Source: CAZVEV01 sp964625865 (GTDB lineage: Bacteria; Planctomycetota; Phycisphaerae; SM23-33). From it: 9,913 nt of DNA. The notes below the pieces were generated by a model. It did not search any database. It was not told where the DNA came from and saw nothing but the letters and a program-made list of their open reading frames with translations. Of this stretch, positions 1 to 6,917 are shown one piece after another. The DNA lies in contig CAZVEV010000230.1 in the NCBI GenBank assembly GCA_964625865.1, forward strand, positions 1-9,913. Direction: 5' to 3'. Position 1 is the stretch's first letter. Each line of letters begins with the position of its first letter. A program made the translations under genes and the position numbers.

Positions 1-57
1 GGCAGAAGTGGCGAGGTCATCTGAATGTCGGAGGCTTCGCCTGAACGGTTACCCCTG

Positions 58-101
58 AAAAAAGGCACGAAGCCCCGCCCAGTACTTCGGGCGAGGCCCC
101 G
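58..101 (-). terminator. Intrinsic terminator of a leftward transcript
   Basis: On the minus strand a 13-pair stem, including three G-U pairs, is formed by 101-89 and 80-68 around an 8-nt loop (88-81). It is followed by TGCC and six T residues (63-58). Stem plus U-tract is the standard layout of a Rho-independent terminator. It lies about 275 nt downstream of the promoter-like block at 340-383 and would end that transcript, as well as any read-through from the response-regulator gene, which has no obvious terminator of its own. Confidence 0.65.
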
Positions 102-333
102 GCCTGCTTCAGGTCCAAAGGCGAAGGGCCGTCAACACAGCACTGATGGTACGTCCAGCCCTTGCTCGTCTTCCAGCCCGACGGGCCGAAGCGATATTCC
201 CATGGGTGACCGGTCTCCGGTCGCTTGCGGATGCTGTTCGACACCGGCCCACTCCATGCCGGGCCGCTGGCTCCGAAACGGACTGTCCCTTCGTTCGGGG
301 CCGGGCTTCCGCAAGTACTTCATCGGACGCACC
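58..333 (-). ncRNA. Candidate structured non-coding RNA (unrecognised family)
   Basis: A leftward unit is delimited by a promoter-like block (340-383, predicted start near 333) and an intrinsic terminator (58-101). No reading frame inside resembles a known protein. The longest frames are short and change frame over protein-like patches; a 63-codon frame from the ATG at 323 to 132 is the best coding alternative. The strand is rich in complementary segments. An 8-bp perfect helix (308-315 with 224-231) encloses a 6-bp hairpin (245-250/261-266) and a 7-bp hairpin with one bulge (273-280/292-298). Next to it, 189-194 pairs with 221-226 around a CCGG-TCT-CCGG hairpin and the palindrome CCCATGGG (199-206); a small hairpin follows at 176-186. 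The GC-rich background makes some pairing expected by chance. I do not recognise tmRNA, RNase P, SRP or 6S RNA in it. A small-protein mRNA remains possible. Confidence 0.4.
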
Positions 334-339
334 AAGAAC

Positions 340-383
340 ATTATTCCCCCCTCGCGAACCGCGCACAATTGGGGTTTTCCCTA
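340..383 (-). promoter_or_regulatory. Activator-type promoter, copy 1 (TAGGGAAAACCCCAAT + -10)
   Basis: The minus strand reads TAGGGAAAACCCCAAT (383-368), then 22 nt, then AATAAT (345-340), a -10-like hexamer. The same 16-mer with the same 22-nt spacing occurs at 3727-3770. The 16-mer occupies roughly -50 to -35 and there is no canonical -35 box, which is the geometry of a class II activator site. Its core is a dyad, GGG-N4-CCC. A weaker, degenerate run of similar sequence (TTTTCC and TTTTGCCC on the plus strand, 395-409) sits about two helical turns upstream and could be a secondary site. It points at the candidate RNA at 58-333. The sequence match is direct; the promoter function is inferred. 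Confidence 0.55.
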
Positions 384-470
384 AGATGGACAAGTTTTCC
401 GTTTTGCCCGTGAGTGCGACCAACGGCCCCAATCCAGGTCCCGCGACGCGACGTGCCTCCATCGAGTCGA

Positions 471-1112
471 TCAGTCCTTCCCGACGGCGATGACCATGCG
501 GACCAGGTGGGCCAGACTTTCAGCACGCATCTTGGTCATCACCCGCGATCGATGAATCTCCACCGTCTTCATGCTGACCCCCAGCTTGGCGGCGATTTGC
601 TTGTTGAGCAGTCCGTCGACGACCAGGCCCATCACCTCGTTCTCGCGGGGGGTCAACTCCTCGATCCGGCGGCGGATCTTCCGGAGTTCGGCCTTGTCCG
701 CGGCACGCTGGGACTCCAGCGACAGCGCCGTGCGAATACGGTTGATCAGGACCGTGTCATCGAAGGGCTTCTCGATGAAGTCGAAGGCGCCCCCCTGCAT
801 GGCGCGAACGGCCATCGGTACGTTCGCATAGGCCGTCACGATGATCACCGGCAGTGTGATCTGATGCTGCTGGAGCTGCTCCTGGAGTTCCAGCCCGCTC
901 ATGCCGGGCATGCGGACGTCCAGCAGGAGGCAGCCGCGCATGGTGGGATCGCAGGCGTCGAGAAACGCCTGGGCCGAGTCGAACGTTCTGGCCTCGTATC
1001 CGGCGGCCCGGATGAGGAACTCCAACCCGTCGCGCATGGCCTGATCGTCGTCGACGACGAAGACGGTCGCGTCACGGTCGGCGGGTCTCTTAGTCCGTTG
1101 TGTCGTGTTCAT
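471..1112 (-). CDS. FixJ-type two-component response regulator (REC + LuxR HTH)
   Basis: This is a 213-residue cytoplasmic transcription regulator, the usual length for the FixJ/NarL-like group. The receiver domain (about residues 15-130) has the acidic pair D21/D22, phospho-acceptor D65 in LLLDVRMPG, T93 in IIVTAYANV and K115 in DFIEKPF. The linker leads to a LuxR/GerE helix-turn-helix (about 150-213) with LTPRENEVM and the recognition segment NKQIAAKLGVSMKTVEIHRS. Family knowledge: phosphorylation of the Asp by the partner kinase promotes dimerisation and DNA binding. The ATG at 1112 follows a GAGGAAG Shine-Dalgarno located inside the kinase gene, and the coding regions overlap by 23 bp, so translation is probably coupled and the pair is cognate. 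Targets are unknown. The dyad sites at 368-383 and 3755-3770 are candidates by position. The input signal cannot be deduced. Confidence 0.93.
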   Translation of the reverse strand: MNTTQRTKRPADRDATVFVVDDDQAMRDGLEFLIRAAGYEARTFDSAQAFLDACDPTMRGCLLLDVRMPGMSGLELQEQLQQHQITLPVIIVTAYANVPMAVRAMQGGAFDFIEKPFDDTVLINRIRTALSLESQRAADKAELRKIRRRIEELTPRENEVMGLVVDGLLNKQIAAKLGVSMKTVEIHRSRVMTKMRAESLAHLVRMVIAVGKD

Positions 1113-2850
1113 CGCCGTCTTCCTCGGCTATCGGCAGGGTAAACTGGAGAACCAGGCCCTGCTCCTGATCCTGGTTGCGAGTGGCCCAGAGCTTTCCGCC
1201 ATGGGCTTCCACGATCGATCGCGTGATCGAAAGCCCCATGCCCAGGCCGGAATCCTTGGTCGTATAGAACGCGTCGAAGATCCTCGACAGCGTGTCGTCG
1301 GTACATTCGGGCCCCGTATCCGAGACGGCCACCAGGATCCGGTTCTTGTCGTCGATCCGTGCCCGGACGCCCAGGCGTCGCTGGTCGGGGGGAACGTCGG
1401 CCATCGCTTCTATCGCGTTGCGCATGAGATTCAGAACGACCTGCTGAACCTGGATGCCGTCAGCAAGGGCGGGGGGCAGGTCGGGAGGGATGTCGAGTTT
1501 GAACTCGATCTGCTCCTGGCGGATGTCCATGGCCACCAGGTCGACGACCTCGGTGATCAGTTGCCGCACGTCGTTCGGCGCCCGTTGGGGCTGGCCGGTG
1601 GCGACGAACGTTCGCAGGCGGTGGATAATCCGCCCGGCGCGCCGGGCCTGGTCGCCGATCTCGCCCAACGCATGGCGCAACTGGTCGGGATCCGGCGCCC
1701 CGGAGTCCATCAGGCGAATGGACCCTCCGGAGTAGCTTGCGATGGCGCCGAGAGGCTGGTTGAGTTCGTGGGCCAGCCCGGCCGCCATCTCGCCCAGCGT
1801 CGTCACGCGCGCCACGTGGGCGAGTTCTCCCAGTCGCTGTCTGGCCTGGCGTTCGGCTTCCTGGCGGTCCTGCATTTCCTTCTGGAGCTGGGTGTTGGCC
1901 AGTTCGAGGTCGCGGGTTCGTTCGCTGACGCGCTGGGCCAACTCGTCGCGCGTCTTGCGGAGCGATTCGGTGGTCCGGGCCCGCCGGGCGATATGCGTGT
2001 TCAGCAGCCACATGCCCCACGCCATCCCGAGAACAAGCCCCGCGCACAACAGCGTCAGCAGGGTCAGCCCGACGCCCCAGAACCCCGCGCCGTATCGCGC
2101 CAGCCGCAGCGAGATGCCATGCCCCGGCGGATCCAGCGGGGCCACCGCTGTCAGGCGGTCGTCCACGCGTGCGACGGTGTGCAGGTGGACGATCGTTCTC
2201 CCGCGTGCGTCGACCAGGCCGGCCTGGTGTTGCTGGATCACCTCGCGATGGAGCATCTGTCGCAGGATGTGCTCGCAGGAATAGGCGCCCACCAGCGTGC
2301 CGAGAAACTCGTTGTCCTTGAACACGGGCATGCAGGCGACGACCACGGGCTCGCCCCGGACCGTAACGCACGCAGCGCCGTAGACCACCTGCCGGGACTG
2401 TCGGGCCTGCTGACAAGCCTTGCGGACCTCGGGAATGGTCAGTTGGCCCGATTCAGCCGGTGTTCCAGGTTCTCGCGGGGCCTGCCACCGCACAACGGCG
2501 TCGCTGTCGACGTACATCACACTTACCAGGGCGGGGTGATCGGCAGCATACTGCGAGACACGATCACCGAACTGCTCGCGCGAGAGCCCCCCGGCGGCGA
2601 TCTCTTTGCTTAGCCCATTGATGTAGTCGCGTCCGGCATTGAAGTGGCGGCGGATGCTCTCGCGCCCGGCGTCGGCGCTGCGGAGCAGGTCGGTGCGTTC
2701 GGTTTCAAGTGCGTGGTCGTGAACGAGCCAGAGCACGCCTCCGCCGGCGGTGATGAAGAGTGCGGCCAGCATCGCCGGGCCGACCCATCCGACGCGGACA
2801 AACCATCCCAACGGTACCGTCTGTGTGGGATCGCCTGCGTTACGCGTCAC
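1090..2850 (-). CDS. Membrane sensor histidine kinase (DctB/FixL-like)
   Basis: The protein has 586 residues. A first membrane segment (about 20-44) and a second (about 256-283) enclose a periplasmic sensor of about 210 residues that looks Cache/PDC-like, with the pattern MYVDSDAVVRWQ and later LVDARGRTIVH. A coiled coil follows (about 290-345). The HisKA domain has H361 in AGLAHELNQPL. The ATPase domain has the N-box QVVLNLMRNAIEAM (N474, N478), the DTG of the G1 box (511-513), the F-box around FDAFYT and the G2 box GLGMGLSI (535-542). All residues for autophosphorylation are present. The sensor contains four cysteines (C146, C161, C173, C192). The GTG start at 2850 is chosen because GAGGAG lies 5 nt upstream, overlapping the stop of the pseudopilin gene. 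The gene overlaps the response regulator by 23 bp. Family members of this type often sense small carboxylates, but the ligand here is unknown. Confidence 0.93.
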   Translation of the reverse strand: MTRNAGDPTQTVPLGWFVRVGWVGPAMLAALFITAGGGVLWLVHDHALETERTDLLRSADAGRESIRRHFNAGRDYINGLSKEIAAGGLSREQFGDRVSQYAADHPALVSVMYVDSDAVVRWQAPREPGTPAESGQLTIPEVRKACQQARQSRQVVYGAACVTVRGEPVVVACMPVFKDNEFLGTLVGAYSCEHILRQMLHREVIQQHQAGLVDARGRTIVHLHTVARVDDRLTAVAPLDPPGHGISLRLARYGAGFWGVGLTLLTLLCAGLVLGMAWGMWLLNTHIARRARTTESLRKTRDELAQRVSERTRDLELANTQLQKEMQDRQEAERQARQRLGELAHVARVTTLGEMAAGLAHELNQPLGAIASYSGGSIRLMDSGAPDPDQLRHALGEIGDQARRAGRIIHRLRTFVATGQPQRAPNDVRQLITEVVDLVAMDIRQEQIEFKLDIPPDLPPALADGIQVQQVVLNLMRNAIEAMADVPPDQRRLGVRARIDDKNRILVAVSDTGPECTDDTLSRIFDAFYTTKDSGLGMGLSITRSIVEAHGGKLWATRNQDQEQGLVLQFTLPIAEEDGDEHDTTD

Positions 2851-2862
2851 GTGAACTCCTCG

Positions 2863-3693
2863 TCAGGGCAACACGTCAAGCAACAGATAATACTCGTACA
2901 ATTGCCTGGCGTTCGGCGTGTTCCGTCCGACCTTGCGACCGATGTTGATATCAGCCGCGTCGGCCCACAGAACCGAGCCGTCCCCGAACAACCGATTGCA
3001 TCCGTCGGACTGGTGCGGGGCACGGATAGGCGTTTGGAACCGTCCACCGCCTGGCCAGCCGTCTATACCGACAAAATCAGAGTAGATGACCTTGTTACCA
3101 TAGTTTAGCAGAGTCCACCGGGGAAGGCTCCACTTGTTGTGCTCACGCGATCGGGCGGCGAAGGAGGAATTCAGTCCCGCATTGACCTCATCCAGTTTGA
3201 CCCCGGCCATGCTGAAACTGAACCGGCCCCTGCCGCCCCCGCCCCCGTTGTCCTTGTCTTTCTTCCAGTTCCACTTGTTGGCCGACGAGTTGTAAGCGAT
3301 GCTCGGCGAGGTTTCTTCGGTCTGCGTGGGGCAGTAGAACAGTTCCGGACTGGACACGTAGTCTGCGAGCAGTCCGAGGTTCACCGGTTGGTTGGCCTCG
3401 TCCGTCATCCAGAACGTGTCAAACGTGACCGTACCGCCTCCGTGATGGGTCGGCAGGGCGCGGTAGTGATCCACTGCATAGGATCCCGTTGCCACGCCGA
3501 CGTTGTGCAGATTGGCCGCACACGTTGTCCGGTGGCCATACTGCACGACGGAAAAGAGCACCGGCACGACAAGTGCGGCCAGTAGGGCAAGGATGACCGT
3601 GACGACAAGGACCTCCATGAGTGTAAACGCCGCCCGTCGCCGCGAGCGTAACTCTACACGTCCCCTACGTCCGTCCAAGACGGGCGCAGTCAT
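2863..3693 (-). CDS. Pseudopilin-like protein, prepilin N-terminus and near H-X9-DG C-terminus
   Basis: From the ATG at 3693 this is a 276-residue protein. An Arg-rich leader of about 22 residues ends in RRRAA, followed by FTLMEVLVVTVILALLAALV, a type IV prepilin processing site with Glu at mature position 5 and the hydrophobic helix. Residue -1 is Ala rather than the common Gly. The C-terminus contains HQSDGCNRLFGDGSV, which matches the planctomycete H-X9-DG signature except for one extra residue between His and DG. A Gly-rich loop (KDNGGGGGRGR) lies mid-protein. Such DUF1559-type proteins are a large planctomycete family; they are presumed to be membrane-anchored and exported by a type II/IV pilus-like apparatus, and their role is unclear. 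The frame extends to a GTG at 3807, but that would put the promoter at 3727-3770 inside the gene. ATGs at 3717 and 3711 are alternatives, and no start has a strong Shine-Dalgarno. The stop overlaps the kinase ribosome-binding region, so the two are co-transcribed. Confidence 0.88.
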   Translation of the reverse strand: MTAPVLDGRRGRVELRSRRRAAFTLMEVLVVTVILALLAALVVPVLFSVVQYGHRTTCAANLHNVGVATGSYAVDHYRALPTHHGGGTVTFDTFWMTDEANQPVNLGLLADYVSSPELFYCPTQTEETSPSIAYNSSANKWNWKKDKDNGGGGGRGRFSFSMAGVKLDEVNAGLNSSFAARSREHNKWSLPRWTLLNYGNKVIYSDFVGIDGWPGGGRFQTPIRAPHQSDGCNRLFGDGSVLWADAADINIGRKVGRNTPNARQLYEYYLLLDVLP

Positions 3694-3704
3694 CCTATGC
3701 CGAC

Positions 3705-3728
3705 ATAACATATGCATTGCTATGTTAT
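3705..3728. repeat. AT-rich inverted repeat at the pseudopilin start region
   Basis: Perfect 8-bp arms ATAACATA (3705-3712) and TATGTTAT (3721-3728) are separated by 8 bp (TGCATTGC). The repeat begins at the -10 hexamer (3727-3732) and continues across the predicted transcription start into the 5' leader. It stands out as AT-rich in GC-rich surroundings. It could be an operator for a dimeric repressor or a leader hairpin; the sequence does not say which. It is absent from promoter copy 1. Confidence 0.45.
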
Positions 3729-3770
3729 TATCCCCGATGGACGCCCCGTCGTATATTGGGGTTTTCCCTA
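3727..3770 (-). promoter_or_regulatory. Activator-type promoter, copy 2, for the pseudopilin-kinase-regulator operon
   Basis: The minus strand has TAGGGAAAACCCCAAT (3770-3755), a 22-nt spacer, and the -10-like GATAAT (3732-3727). The 16-mer is identical to that at 368-383 and the spacing is identical. The predicted start of transcription is near 3720, shortly upstream of the ATG codons at 3717, 3711 and 3693. The lack of a -35 hexamer and the placement of the dyad at about -50 to -35 suggest dependence on an activator. The FixJ-type regulator encoded in the operon is the natural candidate, giving autoregulation; this link is inferred. Confidence 0.58.
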
Positions 3771-3791
3771 GATGCGCGATATGCATCCCCG

Positions 3792-3816
3792 CAGTCGGCC
3801 CCGCCACCCCCGACTG
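3792..3816 (-). terminator. Stem-loop after the SGNH hydrolase gene
   Basis: A perfect 7-bp stem (3792-3798 with 3810-3816) with an 11-nt loop lies 15 nt past the stop of the SGNH gene, next to a second short dyad (CCGCC/GGCGG at the stop codon). No U-tract follows, so it is at best a weak or Rho-assisted terminator or an mRNA 3'-end stabiliser. Its position between the catabolic genes and the promoter at 3727-3770 fits a boundary between two transcription units. Confidence 0.3.
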
Positions 3817-3831
3817 GTCCCGCCACGGCGG

Positions 3832-5160
3832 TCAGTCCTGAACGATCTCGCCGATGATCAGGATGCCTCCGACACGCATGCACGTGCCGTCGTATCGCTT
3901 GGGATCAAAGCCCTTGTTGCGCTTGACGCGGTTGGTCACGGGCGAGCGGTCCGGCTGGTCGGGATGGATCTCGACCTGGACGGTGTGCACCTTCGTTGCG
4001 TCAAGGCCGCTTGCGATCGGCAGCGTGGCGATGCGGTGATACGTGCAGTAGTGGTCGAATCGCTTGACCGGGCGCTCGCGCCGCACGCCGTCGACGGTGA
4101 TGATCGCCTGCCCGCCGTCGGGGCCGAGAAGGTCGTACAGGCCCACGCGCGAGCCGCGGAAGCGGAAGGAGATTCTCTGGCCCGGCCTGGTGGCCTCCCA
4201 CATCGTGGGCATGAACCGCGCGAACCGTCGCCCCAGTCCGGTGGTCTTCGACATCTTCTTCCATCCGTCGGTGAGCATCGCCGGCGTCAGCGGGACGATC
4301 TTGGCCGCTTCCCAGTTATCGCGGACAAAGGGCGGTTTGATCGCGTGGGGCCCCGGCTTGCCCTGCGTCGCCATGGCGGTGATGGCCCTCGCGATCACGT
4401 CGGTGTAGACGGCGTGGCCCTCGGGGCGGGGGTGACAGTCGTCGTTGGCGAACAGGATCTTGCCTTTCGGGGCGGCAAGCCGCTTGCCGGTGGCCGGGTC
4501 GACGGCGGGCTTGTACGCGAGCTTTCCCGCCTCGTGAAGCTCGACGATCCGCATTCCCACGTTGATCGACGGGATGCCGTAGTGGTCGGCCAACTGCTCC
4601 ATCGCCGACGCCGACCGCGGGCACAGGCCCTTGACGTAGTCGCCAGCCATCGCTCGCGTGTGGATCGTGTAGACGTAGCAGATGTCGATAGTGGGACCCT
4701 GCGTCCAGATCTGCCGCACGATGCCTTCCATCGCACGCCAGATGTCGAGTGGGCTCTTTCCGCCGTCGTTGACGGCAAACTCGACGAAGACCAGGTCCGG
4801 CCGGTGGCGCAGCACGTCCTGCTGCAGGCGAAAGACGCCCAGTTGCGAGGGCGTGCCCCCAATCGCGGCGTTGATCTCGCGGACGGTGGCCTTGGGGTAG
4901 GTCTTGCGGAACCACGCCAGCGTCATCGGGCGCCAGCCGGTCTGGGCGGTGATGCTCCCGCCGAGGTACGCGACGGCCACCTCCTTGCCAGCCGCCAGCT
5001 TGGCCAGCACGTTCGGCATGCCTCCACGCGGACACGACAGGCGGGCCTTGACCTGGCGGTACACCGGACCGCCGTCTTCGGCGCCCGCTGCCGCCCCGAA
5101 CGTCATCCCCGCCAGGAGCACCGCCGCCCCCAACCGTCCGCTTCGCATCGTTGCATCCAT
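3832..5160 (-). CDS. Secreted SGNH/GDSL-family hydrolase
   Basis: The protein has 442 residues from the ATG at 5160. The frame also opens at a TTG (5169), but GGAAGGGG sits 9 nt before the ATG; a further ATG is at 5148. A signal peptide covers about residues 1-27, ending in FGAAAGA. The SGNH blocks are in order: block I YLGGSITAQ with nucleophile S69, block II Gly (G101 in NAAIGGTPS), block III FAVND with N131, and block V DDCHP with the D240/H243 pair. The set predicts an active esterase or deacetylase, exported to the periplasm or outside. A C-terminal region (about 275-442) rich in beta-strand patterns (ISFRFRGSRVGLYDLLG) looks like a jelly-roll accessory domain. Proteins of this architecture in planctomycetes are usually linked to polysaccharide de-esterification; the substrate here is unknown. 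The gene follows glpD by 41 bp, suggesting co-transcription. Confidence 0.88.
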   Translation of the reverse strand: MDATMRSGRLGAAVLLAGMTFGAAAGAEDGGPVYRQVKARLSCPRGGMPNVLAKLAAGKEVAVAYLGGSITAQTGWRPMTLAWFRKTYPKATVREINAAIGGTPSQLGVFRLQQDVLRHRPDLVFVEFAVNDGGKSPLDIWRAMEGIVRQIWTQGPTIDICYVYTIHTRAMAGDYVKGLCPRSASAMEQLADHYGIPSINVGMRIVELHEAGKLAYKPAVDPATGKRLAAPKGKILFANDDCHPRPEGHAVYTDVIARAITAMATQGKPGPHAIKPPFVRDNWEAAKIVPLTPAMLTDGWKKMSKTTGLGRRFARFMPTMWEATRPGQRISFRFRGSRVGLYDLLGPDGGQAIITVDGVRRERPVKRFDHYCTYHRIATLPIASGLDATKVHTVQVEIHPDQPDRSPVTNRVKRNKGFDPKRYDGTCMRVGGILIIGEIVQD

Positions 5161-5201
5161 ATCGATCAACCCCTTCCGTCAGATCGTTCGCTCCGTCCGT
5201 C

Positions 5202-6890
5202 TTACGCAAGCTCGATCCCGTGCTTGTCGCAAAGGATGTCGAATGTGCGTTGTCGCTCATCGCTGACTTGCTCGGGCGTCCAGTTGTGGGCGGTGGCGAG
5301 GAGGGTCAGCAACTCGTCCAGCAGCCCGCGGTCCTTTGCCAGGTCGCCCAGCAGGGCGATGGCGGTGCGGCGAAGCAGCAGGTCGTCCAGGTGCAGCACG
5401 CGCTCGTTGGCGATGATGAACTCGATCTCGCGCACGGTGTACGACTCGTGGTGCTGCAGCAACCGGTCGGGCTCGGCCGTGCAGAAGGCCGCCACCTGCT
5501 CTCCGCGCGTCCCGTAGCGGAACAGCAGCGTATCGAGACGGTCGGTCTCCAGGCCGGTCGCGTCGGCCTGTGCGGCCAGCCACGCCTGGCGGGCCTCGTC
5601 GGTTCGCGGGAAGCCCTTGCCCCCGCCGATGGGCAGCGACTCGGTGTTGACCTTGCGAGCCATGCCGAACCTCTCGAGCAGCTTGTCCATCGTCTGCTCG
5701 CCAAACGCGCGGAAGGGCGTCCACTTGCCGCCGACCATCGAGTAGACGGGGAAGTCGGTCTCGGCGGCCGGCTCGGCGACGTGACAGTAGTGCGAGCGAC
5801 TCATCTGCCCCGTCGTCGCCGCGTCGAACGCTCGCAGCGGGCGCACGCCGGAGAACGTGCTGAGGATCTGCGACCGGTCGACCTTCACGTCGGGCAGGCA
5901 GTGCGAGATCGCCCCGATCATGTAGTCGATCTCGTCATCGTCGCAGCGGGCGGTGTCGGGGTCGTCGCAGCGGATGTCGGTCGAGCCGATCAACGCCTTG
6001 CCAAGCCACGGCAGGGCGACCACGGCGCGCCCGTCGGGCGTCTCGTAGAACAGCATCTCGCCGTCGAGGGCCGCCAGCAACTCGTCGTTATCGAGCACGA
6101 GGTGCCCGCCCTTGGTCCCCGCGATGAGCTTGCCCGGACGATCCATGCGCTCGTTGACCGAGTCGATCCATGCCCCGGCTGCGTTGACCACGACCTTGGG
6201 CCTGACCTGGAACTCCTCGCCGGAGATATCGTCGCGCAACGTTACCGCGTCGCCCGCGGCGCCCTGCAGCGAGACGTAGTTCAGCGCGTGGGCGTTCTCG
6301 CAGGCGATCTCGCCCTCTTCGACGACCTCCATGCACAGTCGCTCGGGATAGCTGATCCACCCGTCGTAGTAGCGGGCCGTCATGACCGTCGACGCGTGCA
6401 GGCCCGGGCGCCGCTTGAACGATTCGGCCCGCGAAAAGAACTCGTGCGTGGGCATCTGGCGGTTGTGGGCGCCGAACTTGTCGTACATCGACAGGCCGAT
6501 CTTGACCATCCACGCCCCGCGGTAGGGGGGGCGCTTGCCGGCGGGCAGGTGGAGGGCCTTGGCGATCACGCCCCAGAAGCCTGACGTCCGCGACCGTAGC
6601 GTGATGGTGGTCGGCAGGGGGAAGATGCAGTGCGGACAGGTGATCAGCAGATCGTTGCGTTCGTGGACGCCTTCCTTGACGAGGGCCTTCTCGCCGAACT
6701 CGAGGTAGCGCAGCCCGGCGTGGATCATTCGCGAGGGCCCCGCCGTCGTCCCGCACCCGAAGTCGCCCCGGTCGACGATCAGCGAGTCGATCCCATGCAG
6801 GCCCAACTCCCGAAAGACCGCCGCCCCGTTGATGCCCGCGCCTACCACCAGCACGGAGACCTCGCCCGCCTCGCGCAGACGCCCGATCAC
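5202..6890 (-). CDS. glpD: FAD-dependent glycerol-3-phosphate dehydrogenase
   Basis: It oxidises sn-glycerol-3-phosphate to dihydroxyacetone phosphate, passing electrons from FAD to the quinone pool at the inner membrane (family knowledge). Numbering from the GTG at 6890 (562 aa): the Rossmann motif VVGAGINGAAVFRELG (15-30) with GxGxxG at 17-22, the family signature PSRMIHAGLRYLEFGEKALV (52-71), VVNAAGAW before the substrate domain, the FSGVRPL segment, MVGGKWTPFR, and a C-terminal helical domain (about 415-530) as in GlpD/GlpA. No signal peptide or membrane helix is present. The GTG has a poor Shine-Dalgarno. A strong AAAGGAG (6933-6927) lies 6 nt before an in-frame ATC at 6920, so the true product may be 10 residues longer. 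It lies 54 bp (or 24 bp) after the DUF1080 gene. No glycerol kinase or facilitator is in the window, so the glycerol phosphate supply must come from elsewhere. Confidence 0.92.
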   Translation of the reverse strand: MIGRLREAGEVSVLVVGAGINGAAVFRELGLHGIDSLIVDRGDFGCGTTAGPSRMIHAGLRYLEFGEKALVKEGVHERNDLLITCPHCIFPLPTTITLRSRTSGFWGVIAKALHLPAGKRPPYRGAWMVKIGLSMYDKFGAHNRQMPTHEFFSRAESFKRRPGLHASTVMTARYYDGWISYPERLCMEVVEEGEIACENAHALNYVSLQGAAGDAVTLRDDISGEEFQVRPKVVVNAAGAWIDSVNERMDRPGKLIAGTKGGHLVLDNDELLAALDGEMLFYETPDGRAVVALPWLGKALIGSTDIRCDDPDTARCDDDEIDYMIGAISHCLPDVKVDRSQILSTFSGVRPLRAFDAATTGQMSRSHYCHVAEPAAETDFPVYSMVGGKWTPFRAFGEQTMDKLLERFGMARKVNTESLPIGGGKGFPRTDEARQAWLAAQADATGLETDRLDTLLFRYGTRGEQVAAFCTAEPDRLLQHHESYTVREIEFIIANERVLHLDDLLLRRTAIALLGDLAKDRGLLDELLTLLATAHNWTPEQVSDERQRTFDILCDKHGIELA

Positions 6891-6917
6891 CTCGTTACGC
6901 TTCGTCAGTAGATCGCT

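Noticed and set aside
17..462. Small overlapping frames on both strands at the left end, including a protein-like patch (WEYRFGPSGWKTSKGWTYHQ) on the minus strand
   Set aside because: No start with a ribosome binding site, no recognised family, and the frames end or shift within the promoter-terminator unit. A degraded gene cannot be fully excluded, but RNA seemed the better reading.
1105..2613. Long plus-strand frame opposite the histidine kinase
   Set aside because: The kinase on the minus strand has every expected motif; the opposite frame has none and is a GC-phase shadow.
3694..3807. Extended pseudopilin start at the GTG (3807)
   Set aside because: It would place the repeated promoter block and the inverted repeat inside the coding region and give an implausibly long leader before the prepilin cleavage site.
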